From: Chrysomallon squamiferum | Lineage: Eukaryota; Mollusca; Gastropoda; Neomphalida; Peltospiridae | DNA: 60,000 bases | Direction of reading: 5' to 3' | Assembly (NCBI GenBank): GCA_012295275.1 | Contig: CM022674.1 | Coordinates: 8,892,260 to 8,952,259, forward strand | Shown: positions 14,701 through 29,577 of the stretch, in pieces | How the letters are laid out: every line of letters starts with the position of its first letter | Position numbering within the stretch: position 1 is the first letter of the stretch | Translations under genes and position numbers: made by a program | Notes under the pieces: model-generated | What the model was told of the DNA's origin: nothing | Seen by the model: only the letters and a program-made list of their open reading frames with translations | Database searches by the model: none

Positions 14701-16017
14701 AGTGTCAGTAGCTGGACTCTTTCTCCTCATTATCATGCTAATGTCAATGAGTAATTATTTATTTACTGTTACATAAACTTTGGAATTCATAGAAAATTAT
14801 ATATATATATTTTAATTTTGCCAATTTTGTTTATGAAACATATAGTTTGTGTGAATGTTTTTATTCACTAATTAGATATTTTTAAACTTACATTAATGTG
14901 TCTGTTGGCTTCCTTTATTAATATATTTTTTGTTTGTATGTTTTTGTGTGTGTGAGAGAGAGTGAAAGTTTCTGTAATTAATATTTTAGTTTTATATTAT
15001 AACACGTGTATAGTTGTGAGTATTTGCATATTTGCATCAAACAGTAAGAACAAAAAAGCGTTTTAGCACTGTGAAATGACTGAAGTATTCTGTGGATCGA
15101 CTAATCAGGTGTTTTCTGTGTAAGATGTTTTTTGCGTAGGAAGTCAAGTTAAGTGAAGTGTGCACTCCAAACATGGCTGATGTGTGTCTGGCAGAGATCA
15201 ATACCAGAGTTGTGATCAATATCATGGATATAAAATCATTTGATCTCTTGCTGTAAGGCAACTCCATTGCTCTTTGAACCAGTGTTTGCAGTTTGTGAAA
15301 ATTTGTTTTGAATGTAGCTTCATTAGAGAATCTGTTTTTACTTCACAGAGCGATAGAGGATAAAATTAGACTTTAATTTCAACAAGTATTGATTTTTCAA
15401 CAAGAGAGAAAAAAATAATGGATGCAGTGTTCATCAGTTTTTTGTTTTTAAAATAAAAATTGTCATTTTGTTTAGAATTTTTATTTAATATACAGTAAAT
15501 ATTTTTTGATGGTGTTTTCTTCTTCTTGTCTTTTTTAATCATTTCTGTTTAAACATTTTTTTAATTTAAATTTAAAGTACATACGAGACAGTTGTGTGCC
15601 AGTCTGCATCAGATTTTTACTTACATTATTCCTGCTTTGTGGATGTAATAAATAAAATTATTTTGATGAATTACTTCACAATAAAAATTAATTTGAAAAA
15701 TTACTTTAACATCCTGCAAACTACCTAAATGTAAACACTGTAACATGAATATTCATTCTGAAATTTATTTATTTTTACATTTAATTATTTTTAAATTTTT
15801 AAATTTTATTAAAATTTTTAAATAATTATTCCGTTAAATTTATTATTGAACTTTTATACAAATGATAATTAAAAAATTCTTAATTAATTTTTTAAACAAT
15901 TTCCCAAGTGGAATAAAATTAAAATTGTGAACTAAAATACATTATTAAACATGTTTATTGAACATTAACAGATGTTGACATAACAGATTATTTATATTTT
16001 ATTTATTTATGTTTCAG
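8758..16017. other. Gene-free region upstream of the first visible RAP1GAP exon
   Basis: I find no exon I can support here. The longest minus-strand open frame not made by a repeat (9235-9507, 90 codons) has no recognisable similarity. There is a TTG/TTA-rich patch near 11,143-11,222. The stretch may contain the promoter and 5' untranslated exon of RAP1GAP, but nothing marks it clearly. Confidence 0.5.
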
Positions 16018-19000
16018 AAAGCAGGCTATGGACAGTCAGCTGTATTGTGAGTCTCACCTTCCCGAGGCAACCACACCCAGTCCAGACACTGACGACAAGG
16101 TAATTTCTAATTACTTGATGAATTCAACAATATCAGTGATAATTTTAATGTATAATAATTATATATAAAAAAGAAAAAAATACACTTGTGCAATTAGCAA
16201 CAAGTTATATATTATAAACACCTTCCCATAAAGATCATATTATTGTCTTAACGACTGGTGGCAGGATTGGAAAATGTCACACTGAGAGATCTGTGAAGAA
16301 CAAAACATGTGCCCCATCATGACTAATGTCAGTAAGTACAAACACACAAAATCACTCAGATAAGTTTTTACATAGATGAGTGTAACAGATGTGTCTCCAT
16401 AATACACAATCAATATTACTGTGAGTGTGATGATGATGGTAAGTTCACTTCTTGTTAAATATCTGCTTTTTTCAAACACAGAGAACAAATTTTCTTGTTC
16501 AGACAGTGAAATATTTTAACTCTGATTAATATAGATCTGGAAAACTGGTTAGTTAGTCATCAAGCTAGTCAAATTATTTAGTGTGACTGTTACATGAATA
16601 TTCACTGAAAATTAATATAACTAGGTAATGATCAGTTAATCAAATTATTTGACATTTATATAAATGTGAACATAAATTAGTACAACTAATTATCAGGGCT
16701 TAATACTAATATCAACTGTTTTATTTTCAAACACAGAGGTGCATGGATACAAACATCCACAAACACAAGCAAACACACACACAGACACACAAACTACTTT
16801 ATCATTATTATTTGAGAAAAAAAAAAACCCACTGATACCTGTAAGTCATTCTAATGAATATTCATTTCTTTTTTCAATACATAAAATTCTTGAAAATGTT
16901 TAAAATATATATTTTTTGTAATAAGCTTTTGTTAATGATATATATTTTTAAATTAGTATTTTTAAAATTACATGCTTCATTTTTTAAAGTATTCATAATG
17001 GGGTTTTCGTATTTGTAGCAGTTAATTATTTTTATTAGAATTTTGCTACACACAGGTCAGGATAATAATCTTTATTAAATCAGTGATAGAACATATCTTT
17101 TAATGGAAAATTTTGCTGTAATATATTATAAAATACTTCTGTCTACTATTTTATTTGGGAATAATAACTGATATACTGATTTCTTTGTATATTTTTTTCT
17201 CAGTTTGACAGGCAGTAAATCAAGAAAGTCTTTAAGAAATGTCATGAAACATTTTCTTTTCCATGCAAAAACAAAATCCCTTTTCTTTCTTTTCTTTTAC
17301 TATCTCAGAGACATAATTCAATCCTTGCTTTCAGTATGCTAATATTGCTGTTTCCAGTGTGGTACAGCTGATATGAGAACCAGTTATTTGATTTACATTT
17401 ATGCAAATAAACAGTACTAGTTATAGGAAAACAACATTATAACAACAATAGCAAACAAACTAAAATAGGTCAGAATTTTTGTTGTTGTTATTGTTGTATA
17501 ACAATAAATACCAAAATTATTTTATAATCATAACATAATATTAAATGAAAAACGTAGTAATGTCTTCAACTAAGTAATATTAATGATATATTATGTAACA
17601 TTAACATATTCTATTTAAATTGACTGAACATATATAATAATAAAAAAAAAGAAGCATACAATAAGGAAGACTTCTAAAATTGTATTATGAAGAATTCTAA
17701 AATTGTGTTATATGTAAGAATCATCAGATAAAAAATACAAATATTATTTATTCACCTTAATTAATTGCTAGTTATAATTTTCTTGCCACAAACAAGACTT
17801 GTAACAAACATTACAACATAGAAAACAGAAAAGCGAATGACTTCTAAATATGTTTTCATTATTCACTCAAACAGATGGACACACTTATGTAGACTTGTTT
17901 GTGTATTTGCAGAATGCTGATCTGTTTGAGATGTTGGAGCGACTGCAGGGCAAGCGCATTGATGATCAGCGCTGTGATATGTCCGCATTTTTCAAGGTAA
18001 TAACTGAATACACATTTTGTTTTTTTGCACTATTGTGAATTCACTAGTTTGTACAATACACTGAATATACTAGTTTGTAGAAAACACTGACTACACTAGT
18101 TTGTAGAAAACACTGAATACATTGTTTATACAACACACTGACTACACTAGTTTATACAACACACTGACTACACTAGTTTATACAACACACTGACTACACT
18201 AGTTTGTACAATACACTGAATACATTGTTTATACAATACACTGACTACACTAGTTTATACAACACACTGACTACACTAGTTTGTACAATACACTGACTAC
18301 ATTGTTTATACAACACACTCACTACACTTGTTTATACAACACACTGACTACACTAGTTTATACAATACACTGAATACACTAGTTTGTACAACACACTGAA
18401 TACACTTGTTTATACAACACACTGACTACACTAGTTTATACAATACACTGAATACACTAGTTTGTACAATACACTGAATACACTTGTTTATACAACACAT
18501 TGAATACACTAGTTTGTACAATACACTGAATACACTTGTTTATACAACACACTGACTACACTAGTTTGTACAATACACTGAATATACTACTTTGTACAAC
18601 ACACTGACTACACTAGTTTGTACAATACACTGAATACACTTGTTTATACAACACATTGAATACACTAGTTTGTACAATACACTGAATATACTACTTTGTA
18701 CAACACACTGACTACACTAGTTTGTACAATACACTGAATACACTAGTTTGTACAATACATCGAATACACTTGTTTATACAACACATTGAATACACTAGTT
18801 TGTACAATACACTGAATACACTTGTTTATACAACACACTGACTACACTAGTTTGTACAATACACTGAATATACTACTTTGTACAACACACTGACTACACT
18901 AGTTTGTACAACACACTGAATACACTAGTTTGTACAATACACTGAATACACTTGTTTATACAACACATTGAATACACTAGTTTGTACAATACACTGAATA

Positions 19001-21807
19001 TACTACTTTGTACAACACACTGACTACACTAGTTTGTACAACACACTGAATACACTAGTTTGTACAATACATTGAATACACTTGTTTATACAACACATTG
19101 AATACACTAGTTTGTACAATACACTGAATATACTACTTTGTACAACACACTGACTACACTAGTTTGTACAACACACTGAATACACTAGTTTGTACAATAC
19201 ACTGAATACATTTGTTTATACAACACACTGACTATACTAATTTGTACAACACACTAAACACACTAATTTGTACAACACACTGAATACACTTGTTTGTACA
19301 ATACACTGAATACACTAGTTTGTGCAACACACTGAATACACTAGTCTGTACAACACTCTGGATATGTTAGTTTGTACAATACACTGAATACACTAATTTG
19401 TACAATTTTATTTCAGAAATGTTAATTTGCTATATTTATTTCTAAAATTTTAAAAATTATTGTAATTAAAAAATAGTTACTAACATTTGTTTTTCATTCA
19501 GAATCTTTTTTGATATAGAAAACCTGATGCAATTTTATTTTTAATAATTTTTAAAATCAATATTATTAAAATTGTAAAAAGTAAACAATTCAGCAATAAC
19601 TAATATAATCAGTGGTTCTTTTTCTCCTTGTTTGACTCCACGCAAAGCTGTTTTAACTGTGATTCTCTGCATTCAGTAGTTTGTTCTTTTCTACTTTTCT
19701 GCTTTAATTAACACAAACTTTTTGACAAGAATGATAAAATTCTTTTCATTTTTTTTTCATTCTGCTCTGCCTCAAAGCTTTCAAATAACAAACATTTATT
19801 TTTCTCTTTCACCTTACTCTGTCAGATGCTCTCCACTTTCATTTCCTGCATTAATCTACAGATTTTATTTTTCAAAACTCTCTATTAATTTTTTACATAT
19901 ATTTTTTCTTTGTTGTGGTAAAAATATAATTAGAGAAAAGAAGAGAAATTTGTAAAATTGTAATTACTATAAAAATTCAACTGTTTGAAAAAATAAAAAA
20001 TAAAAAGAGAATGATTATTAAATTTCATCAGTCTAACAAATTCAATAAACTAATTTAATAAAATATTGATTTTTACCCTGGAATTTCAGTTTGTAAAATT
20101 TTTTTATTTTTTTCATAAATTAATATATTGAAAATAAGTGTAAGCTTTTTTACATGAAATAAATAATATATCATTTACATTTGTAACATTACAACAGACT
20201 TCTGAAATGTTATGTTTCCATTTCACATCTCTCCCAGGCAGCAGGTATTTGTAAAATGAAAAACAGAATGTTGACAATAGATTATGTTCACGAGAAAACA
20301 GTATTTCTTGTTTGTTTTGAAAGTAATACGACAAGGTGACCATAAACATCTTCATTATTTTTTAAGTGTTTTTGCCACGTTCAAGGCTAAATATCATATG
20401 TTTTTGTTAATAAATATTTTAATGACCTATGTCCATGATAGTAAAATATTAAATTTTATTACTGTGTTTCCTAAATTCAGCTGAAATATGCTGCATACTT
20501 TACAGATGAAATAAAATTTAGGAAACCAAAAAGTTATAATATGAAATATATTTTTATTTTCATACAGGAAGATGTTTATATTCAAAACATACTATAAATA
20601 AAACAAAACATTATATAGCATTAGTAATGTAAGAAATTCAAACAATATTTTTTTATATTATTTTGAAACATAATTTCTTTGCTTATAATTCATTAATAAT
20701 AATTAAAATGTTAATCAAAAAATCATTTGACTAATTTCTGTTCTTTCCTTCCATAATTATTATTATTATCTTTTTGTAAAAGAAATATGTTAGTATGTAT
20801 ATAATAATACCATCATTTTAATCTATATATAAAAAATCTCAAAAAAGAAACAACAACAAAACAACGACATAAAACAGAAAAACCCCAAACAAATCATAAT
20901 AAAATATACTGTTTATCTGAAACTGATGCAGTTTTAATTAAAAAAAAAATCTCTTTTAATCTAATCTTTATTTATTTATTTGCTTCCTGTGCACATCCAG
21001 GGACCTGATTTCTTTGATACTCTTCTTAAAATCCAAAGTCGACGGTATGAGGATCAGCGCTGCACAATGCCCATTCCCAAACCTTCACAGGTTGTTCTGC
21101 ATGTTCTGTAACCCGTCTGTTACTGCTTCTCTTACACTGTAACCATGTGTTACACAACAGTAATCTTCTGAGTATAGCAATTGTATAATTATATTACTTA
21201 TTGCATGTTGTAATAGTATAAATCTCAGATGAAAATTTATAATTATGTTCTTATTGCATGGTCTGTTTAACATTATTACTTATACATCTATATACCCTGA
21301 TCTCGTATAATAAAAACAAAAATTATATTGGCACAGAATTATTCTTATATTACACATTTATTTATTTTGTATCATGATGGACTCATAATACAGTATATTT
21401 CTTACTGTTTGCTTTTCCTATACTGCTAGTAATAATTAAAAAAATAATAATAGCAATAACCTCTTCTGTGACCAAGTTTTTAATGAGTATTTCTCATGTC
21501 AAAGTTGTAACAAACCATCACACAGGTTGAGTGGTGCTAGTGGATTGTAACAGTGATATTCATGTTATCATTTATGAGATGAATTTGTTTTATATGGTCT
21601 TTTTAAGCATAATAACTGTTTCAGTTTTATTTATTTCAATCTGAATAAACAGGATGTTGAAATCAACTGTAATAACTGAGTATTAAATTTTTTGTCCCAA
21701 TTAAAAAAAACAAAAACAAACAATAACAACAAATTAATAATAATTATGGATGTGTGTGTGTGTTTTTGTGCTGTTTTTTGTATATATATTCATATAATCT
21801 GTGTGTA

Positions 21808-21841
<34 letters not shown>

Positions 21842-21947
21842 TGTGCTGTTTTTTATATATATATTCATATAATCTGTGTGTATGCGCGTGTGTGTGTGTG
21901 TGTGTGTGTGTGTTTTTGTGCTGTTTTTTATATATATATTCATATAA

Positions 21948-21996
<49 letters not shown>

Positions 21997-23258
21997 GTGA
22001 AATTTTAATCCAGCTCCAAATCAGTTTAGTAAAGTTTGTATTCTTTAAGAACTGTACTGGTATGTAAGACAGTTTTAGTTATTCAATAGCAAGTTTGTCT
22101 CATTCCTGTCACGTCAGCCCAGTTACACACCATGCGAGCGTGAGAACAGTTTTGTATTGTTGATGTTTATCTACAGAACTCTCTATTGTTGGAGACACAA
22201 ATCTGGAGCATGATTTCCACTTGGAGTACAGTTTCCTGCTGGTTCTCAGGCTGCCCAGAATACTTCATTCATAGTTCTCTGTTGTGTATTCTTTTTAAAT
22301 ATGATGATGATGATAATCATCATCATAGCAATGACAATAATAACAATAATAATAATAATAGTAATGAGGATGTGTTCATTTCAGTAATAATTCTTTTATT
22401 ATTTTTTTATTACACAGATTAGTGGTTTATTTAATGTATTTGATTTATTTTCTTACAAATTCTTTTTATATTTATTTAAATGATTTTGAAAAAATTTCAG
22501 TTATTTGTTATCTGTTACAGAATAAAAGTAAGTTATATAGAAACAAGTATTATTTAAAAAAATGAAATTAATAACTATAAATATTTGAAAATAACAAGTT
22601 AAAAATACATAAAAGTTATTTGTAGAGTGATTTGGTTTTGTATTATTAACAGTTATTTTCCATCACAAGAGATCTGTGTTTGCCTCACTCAGTGAAAGAT
22701 AACAGTTAATCAAAGTCTGCGAGAGCTGAGGACTTGTTTTAGTAGTAACTGTGTGAACACTGTGACAGTCAAGTGGTAGACTATGCAGCACACTGACATT
22801 TTACAGCTGGCTGTTTTTCATTTAGCTTTAAAAAAGACAGACAGAAAACACATTTAAAGAAGAAAGATGAAAGTAAAATTTGCATTATTCATCACAATGC
22901 TTTAACTTTATATTGAGTAAACAAACTAAAAATATTAGTGTGTGTATGTGAAGGTGTATGCTCACTGTGTTTTAATATAAAGTATGTGAAGGTGTATGCT
23001 CACTGTGTTTTAATATAAAGTATGTGAATATGTTTTAATTACTAAGCATTATTTTTTGTTGCTTATGTTGAAAATAAAACAGTAATAATCTCTTAGAAAT
23101 TTTTAAAGATAGAAACAATAACATTTTAAGCATTAGAACAAACTAAGGTAATTAATTTTTTTTATTAATTGTTATTATTTATTATTATTATTATTATTAT
23201 TGTTGTTGTTGTTGTTTTTAACCTAACAACTATATTTAAGTACTTTAAATATCTCTTT

Positions 23259-23315
<57 letters not shown>

Positions 23316-24866
23316 CCACAGACACACAGACACACACACACACACAGACACACACACACAGACCCACAGACACACAGACACACACACACACAGACACACA
23401 GACACACACACACACAGACACACATAAACACACACTTTATCCATATTAATGAGGATTCTGTTTATTCAACCAGACATTTTACAGTTTTAGTATTTATTTT
23501 TTTATCTCTCTGCTATGCACAGAATAAAATAAATATTGATAAGTCATACACTTCTGAAATAAAAAAAAATATCCATTACTACTATCTGGAGAATATCAAA
23601 ATAATATTTTTTCTTTATCACATAAATATTCAGGAATATTTATGAAGTCATAGTGAATGTTGAAATCAGAGAAAACACTTGTGTGGGTGGAATTTTGCTT
23701 TTAGCTTACAATTGTTGAGTCTTTTCAAGATACATCAAACACAGTGTCCTCTTGCATTTTGTTTAAAGTCAGTAAATAATCCATCCATAAAGCATGACAG
23801 GAAATATTTCTAACAAAATGACAGTTGAAGAAATCTTGATTTTCACGTTTCTGTTATCTTGTTAAAACAAATCCATTATTTGTAAAATTTGAGAAATTAC
23901 TGTATTATACAATTAATTGAATTCTGTACTTTTAATTATTATGTTATTAATGTGTTTGTTGTTGTTTTTGTCTTCTCTTTATTATTATTGTTATTATTAT
24001 TATTCATAATTGCTTTCCTTGGTTTCTCACTATTCTTTTTAGTTCTTTGTTTTTTTGTTTTTTAAGTCATCATATTAGGCTTTGTGACAGTTTCATACAG
24101 AGCAGTCAGTGACTGACACTTGTGTGTTGTAATGTTATGGAACTGTATGTTGTAACACGAGCATGCTACACACAAACATAAAAATCACATTTCCTTTGAG
24201 AAATATTTATCTATGCTAATGTATGTGAACATGTAAAGGAAGATGGAGAGAGTGAGGCAGATCAGACAACAGGACAGAAAGAAGAGAGAAATATGATAAT
24301 GTTATTTTATTAGTAGAAAATAACTAGACTTTAAGTAAAATTGAATATTGGTGTTTATTTTCATTATCAATTAGTATTATTTAATACATGAATATAGGAA
24401 AAACAAGAAAATTTCATTTCAGTTTCAAATTATTTTAAATGTTTATTTTAACTGGGAGAAAATGATATAACTAAGTAATTAACAAATAAGGAAACATTTT
24501 ATAAATATTACTCAGAGATGTGGTACTTGAATGTGTAGGAAATAATTTAACAATCTACTTAAGTTTGAGTGATGGTGAGGAAAGGATGTCTGTTTAATCA
24601 ACACTGCTCTGTTCCTGCTTCACTTGTCAAACTCTGCTACAGTGTATGCAGTTTGGTGACTACAGTTTAATAATATTAATAATAATGATAATAATATATA
24701 TACATATGTATTTATTGTCTCATTTTTGTGTGTTTTAATGTATTTTGGAAATGTTCCATTTCATTTTTTTGTTAATTGTTTCAATCTGCATATTTTTGAT
24801 AGTGTTTGCCTTTTCTTTCTTTCATTATTTAAAAAAAAAAAAAAAACATTTTCTTTTTTATTATTA

Positions 24867-24898
<32 letters not shown>

Positions 24899-26340
24899 AT
24901 TATATTATTATATATATATATTTTTTATTTTTTATAACTATATTAATGTTGTTATTGAATCACATGAACAAATAATATGAGTTATGGAGAATATATTCAT
25001 AACTGCATTTATGTGGGTGTGTGTGTGTTTAAATTATGAAAAATAAGTGTTTGTCATGTTAGAAGCAGGTGTAACTGATGTTGAGAGTATGTTGAAATGA
25101 TATATTGATATAAATGATAAAATCTGTTACATGTATTAGAACATAAAACGTATTAGAACATAAAAAGTGTCTTTTATACCTGCATGTTCAGCATAATGTT
25201 TATTGTATCATCTGTATTCGTTTCATTGTATGGATCACATATAGATTATTATTATCTGCATTTTTAGTTCTAGACATTTTAGAAAGCATTCACTGTATAT
25301 CATTTTTAAATACTTTAAAAAACAACAATAAAACAAATACAAAACTAACCACAAAAATATCAAATACCACAAATTAACTGTCAAACATACACGCATACAT
25401 ACATACATAGATACATACATGTACACATAGAACTTACAGAACCATCAATCCACCCACCCAAATCACTCTTACACACACACACACACACACACGCTGATGT
25501 GCGTACACCACATACACTTTATAACACTGGATACAAAGAAATGGTTTGAAATGATTTTAATTCTAATATTTGTATTAAAATTGACAAACAGCTCTCTGCT
25601 TACACAGGTCTGTTAAATGACAACACAATGTGTGATGAATTAAATAAAACTTTGTCTTCATTTCAGAATTCTATACAAACACAAGAAACAGAAGAAAACA
25701 ATAATATTAAAGAGGTAATCAAAAACATTTTTTAATTTGTAGAATTTTTACTGATAACATCTTTTGTAAATTGTGTTGTAGTTTTATTTGTGTGTATGTG
25801 TTTGTGTGATTAACTAATATAATTAACATATATAATTAATGTCCTTACTTAAGAATATTAATTTTACTTTTTATAAACTCATATTTGCTTTTCTTTTTTG
25901 ATTGTAGAAGCATTAATATTTGAATTTCATATTATAATTTATTTTTGAAATTGTAGATTCTTCAAAAACCAGGACCATATCCCATGGTTGTGCTTCCCCC
26001 TAGTGGTGGATACTGGATAGAGGGGACAGAACTCGAGAGTGACAACAATTTGCCAACCACATTACCATGTTCCTTGGAGTACAGTTTAGATCTGGATGAA
26101 ACAGCTCACTGTTACAGGCAACATTTCCTAGGAAAAGTGAGTGTGTGTTTAGTACTCAGTAGAAACAGATTTCACAAAATGACTAAATAATGCTTATTAG
26201 TTCCATAAGATGTAAATACAAAAATGTCTTTTAATTTTTAAATATCTTTTCAATTTTTTATTTATTCATTTTTTTTCTCTTTATATGTTGATGTTGCTAT
26301 TATTATTATTATTATTATTATTATTATGATTATGATTATG

Positions 26341-26372
<32 letters not shown>

Positions 26373-28326
26373 GATTATTATTATTATTTTGTGATTATAA
26401 AAGATTACTGATTGAACAGATTTGAAAACATGCTGAGATAATTTATTATAGATTATTATAGTCTGCTGGATCATAATGAATTCCTTTATCAAATAAATAT
26501 ATATTTTTAAATGCAGTCAGAATTTTTTTTTTTAAATATCAGTTTTGGTTGTAAAGATATCCATTGGATCAGATGCTGTGAAGTTGATCACTGTTAAAAT
26601 AGTCTTTATCTTGTTTTTCAAGTTCTGATTTAATCTGATGTAGAAGACACAAACAGATTTGGTTTGTGTCTATTATCATCAGGTCACAGGATGTTGTAAA
26701 ACACACAGATACATCAGGCAACAATCCACTGACACTGCAGTCTGGTGTACACAGTCACTGCAGTCTGGTGTACACTGACACTGCAGTCTGGTGTACACAG
26801 ACACTGCAGTCTGGTGTACACAGACACTGTCACAACAGACACTGACACTGCAGTCTGGTGTACACAGACACTGCAGTCTGGTGTACACAGACACTGCAGT
26901 CTGGTGTACACTGACACTGCAGTCTGGTGTACACAGTCACTGCAGTCTGGTGTACACTGACACTGCAGTCTGGTGTACACTGTCAGTCTGGTGTACACAG
27001 TCACTGCAGTCTGGTGTACACTGACACTGCAGTCTGGTGTACACAGTCACTGTCACTGACAGCAGTCTGGTGTACACTGGTGTACACTGACACTGCAGTC
27101 TGGTGTACACAGACACTGCAGTCTGGTGTACACAGTCACTGCAGTCTGGTGTACACTGACACTGCAGTCTGGTGTACACAGTCACAATCTGTCTAAACTA
27201 GTTTTGTTTGTTTTAATAACAGGAAAAAAAAGTGTTATTTTCAAAGACCTTCTGTGTAAGATAAATACTTTTTTAAATACCAGAAAACAATGACAAATAA
27301 TTTTTAGCCTCTTTTCTGTATCAATATTTTTGTTGTGTATAAAATTTTACCATCAAAGGTTCTTGAAACAGCAATATCACAATTTAATAAAAAAAAGTTT
27401 GTTGTTGTTATTATTATTATTAAATTTGTTATTTTTAAAGGTTTTAATTAGAAGATCTCTAATATATTCTAAGAATGTGATTTTTTGACAATGTATACAT
27501 CATAATGTACAGTATGAGTAGTTCTACAATACCTGTGTCAGTAAAACTACTCAGTGAATACATCATAATGTATGGTATGAGTAGTTCTACAACACTGGTG
27601 TGAGTGAAACCGCTCAATGTATACATCATAATGTATAATATGAGTAGTTCTACAAAACTGGTATGAGTGAAACTGCTCAATGAATACATCATAATGTATA
27701 ATATGAGTAGTTCTACAAAACTGGTATGAGTGAAACTGCTCAATGAATACATCATAATGTATAATATGAGTAGTTCTACAAAACTGGTATGAGTGAAACT
27801 GCTAAATGAATACATCATAATGTATAATATGAGTAGTTCTACAAAACTGGTGTGAGTGAAACTGCTTACATCTCGCACTGGAGTAGTTCCTGTTTTACTT
27901 AGTTCACTGACAGACAACTTAGTTTGTGTTTTCTGAAACCTCCATATAACTGAAAAACAGACTTCGGAGGAAAACTCCTGTCTCAGTGTGTTCCATGTGT
28001 GGCCCCAAAACAATAAATCAGTATGTTTGTTTTTATAAAATGTTATAAGACATGTAAAATACATTTCCAGCTACAGAAGTAAAAATTAGGTAATTCACTT
28101 TAATGATCCATACAAATGAGCTGTTATAAATTGTTTTGTACAGCATTTTTGAAGTGTTATGTTTAAATTTATGTTTGTAATTTACTTTATTGTTGAAATA
28201 TATTTTAACAACATACTGAAGTTGTTTGTGTAAAGCCACTTTAAGACAAAATGGTTAACAGATAATTCACAGTCTACTGACAACTGTTAGTTTTTGAGTC
28301 AAACAAGTGATATATTTTGTTATTTC

Positions 28327-28377
<51 letters not shown>

Positions 28378-28944
28378 AGTTCAGTGAGTGTGAGTGGAAC
28401 CTGTTTATGTTAAAAATTAAAAACAGTGCTAATCATGATAATAAAAACAGTTTTTAAAGGAAAATACAGAAGTGAAATCTATTAATACCTACATAATATT
28501 TAAATATGTATTGAAATTAATTATTGTACAATGATTATATTATTGACCCATCATAGTTTTATTGTTGTTTCTTTTACTTGTGATATTAAAATGTAATCAC
28601 TGACTATATTATTACAATTTGATTAATATTATTATTATTATTATTATTATTATTGATAAAATTATTATCTCATTATTTGTTTATACCTATGTTAAACTGT
28701 TTCAGGAACATTTTAACTACTATGCTGCAGATGAGAATGTGGGTCCACTAGTTTTATCTATGAAAAGTGAACCTGAATCTGAAGATAGTATTAGAGCTGT
28801 TTTGAGGTAAGCAATACATTTTTTCACATGTTATTGTACATGCAAATTTTACATAATCATTTCTCCTGATTATACTTCATCTGAATTTTGTCAAAATATA
28901 AAACTACTGGTCAATGCAGTGTTTAAATGCATTGACTATCATTA

Positions 28945-28978
<34 letters not shown>

Positions 28979-29545
28979 TTTTATATAATTACTGAATATT
29001 GTTAATGTTATAATAAATTTAAAAAGTATATTCTAATTATATACATAATATTTAAACATGGGTTGAAAGTTAAAAACATAAGTGATGATGACTTTAAACA
29101 TTTTAAAAACATTTTCAAGCTTTGTTATGTAGATTACTCATTAAATATTTTGGGTGTGTAAATGTGTGTGCATATATATGTAATTTGTATTTATGTTTCT
29201 GTTCAGGACACGGTTTGGAACGAAACATGAGTTGGTGCCGCCCTGCAAGTTTGATCAGCCAAACCCAGTGAAAGTTGCCAAGGTTTAAACAATGTTCTCT
29301 TCATTTAATCTCCCAAGAAAAAAAAAAACATTACTGGCAACAAATTGAAAAGTTACAATGTCCTCAAGGAAATTGGAAAAACATGACTTATGTAAATTCA
29401 TTATTCAGCATGATTCTAAAAACAGCAAAACACTCAGCTATGTTTATAACAAATCAATATTTCTTATTTGGCAGGAAAAAACATTTAGAGAGAAAATACC
29501 AAGCAAATAATATATATTAAAAATAATAATAAAAAAGAATATACA

Positions 29546-29577
<32 letters not shown>

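Noticed and set aside
21692-22008. 102-codon Cys/Val-rich open frame
   Set aside because: Translation of TG runs and a 75-bp repeat divisible by three; intronic.
23165-23645. 158-codon frame rich in Thr-His
   Set aside because: Translation of a CA microsatellite; no splice context or homology.
26679-27196. Cluster of 70-96 codon open frames on both strands
   Set aside because: All lie in the 23-bp minisatellite, have repetitive composition in every frame and match no protein I know.
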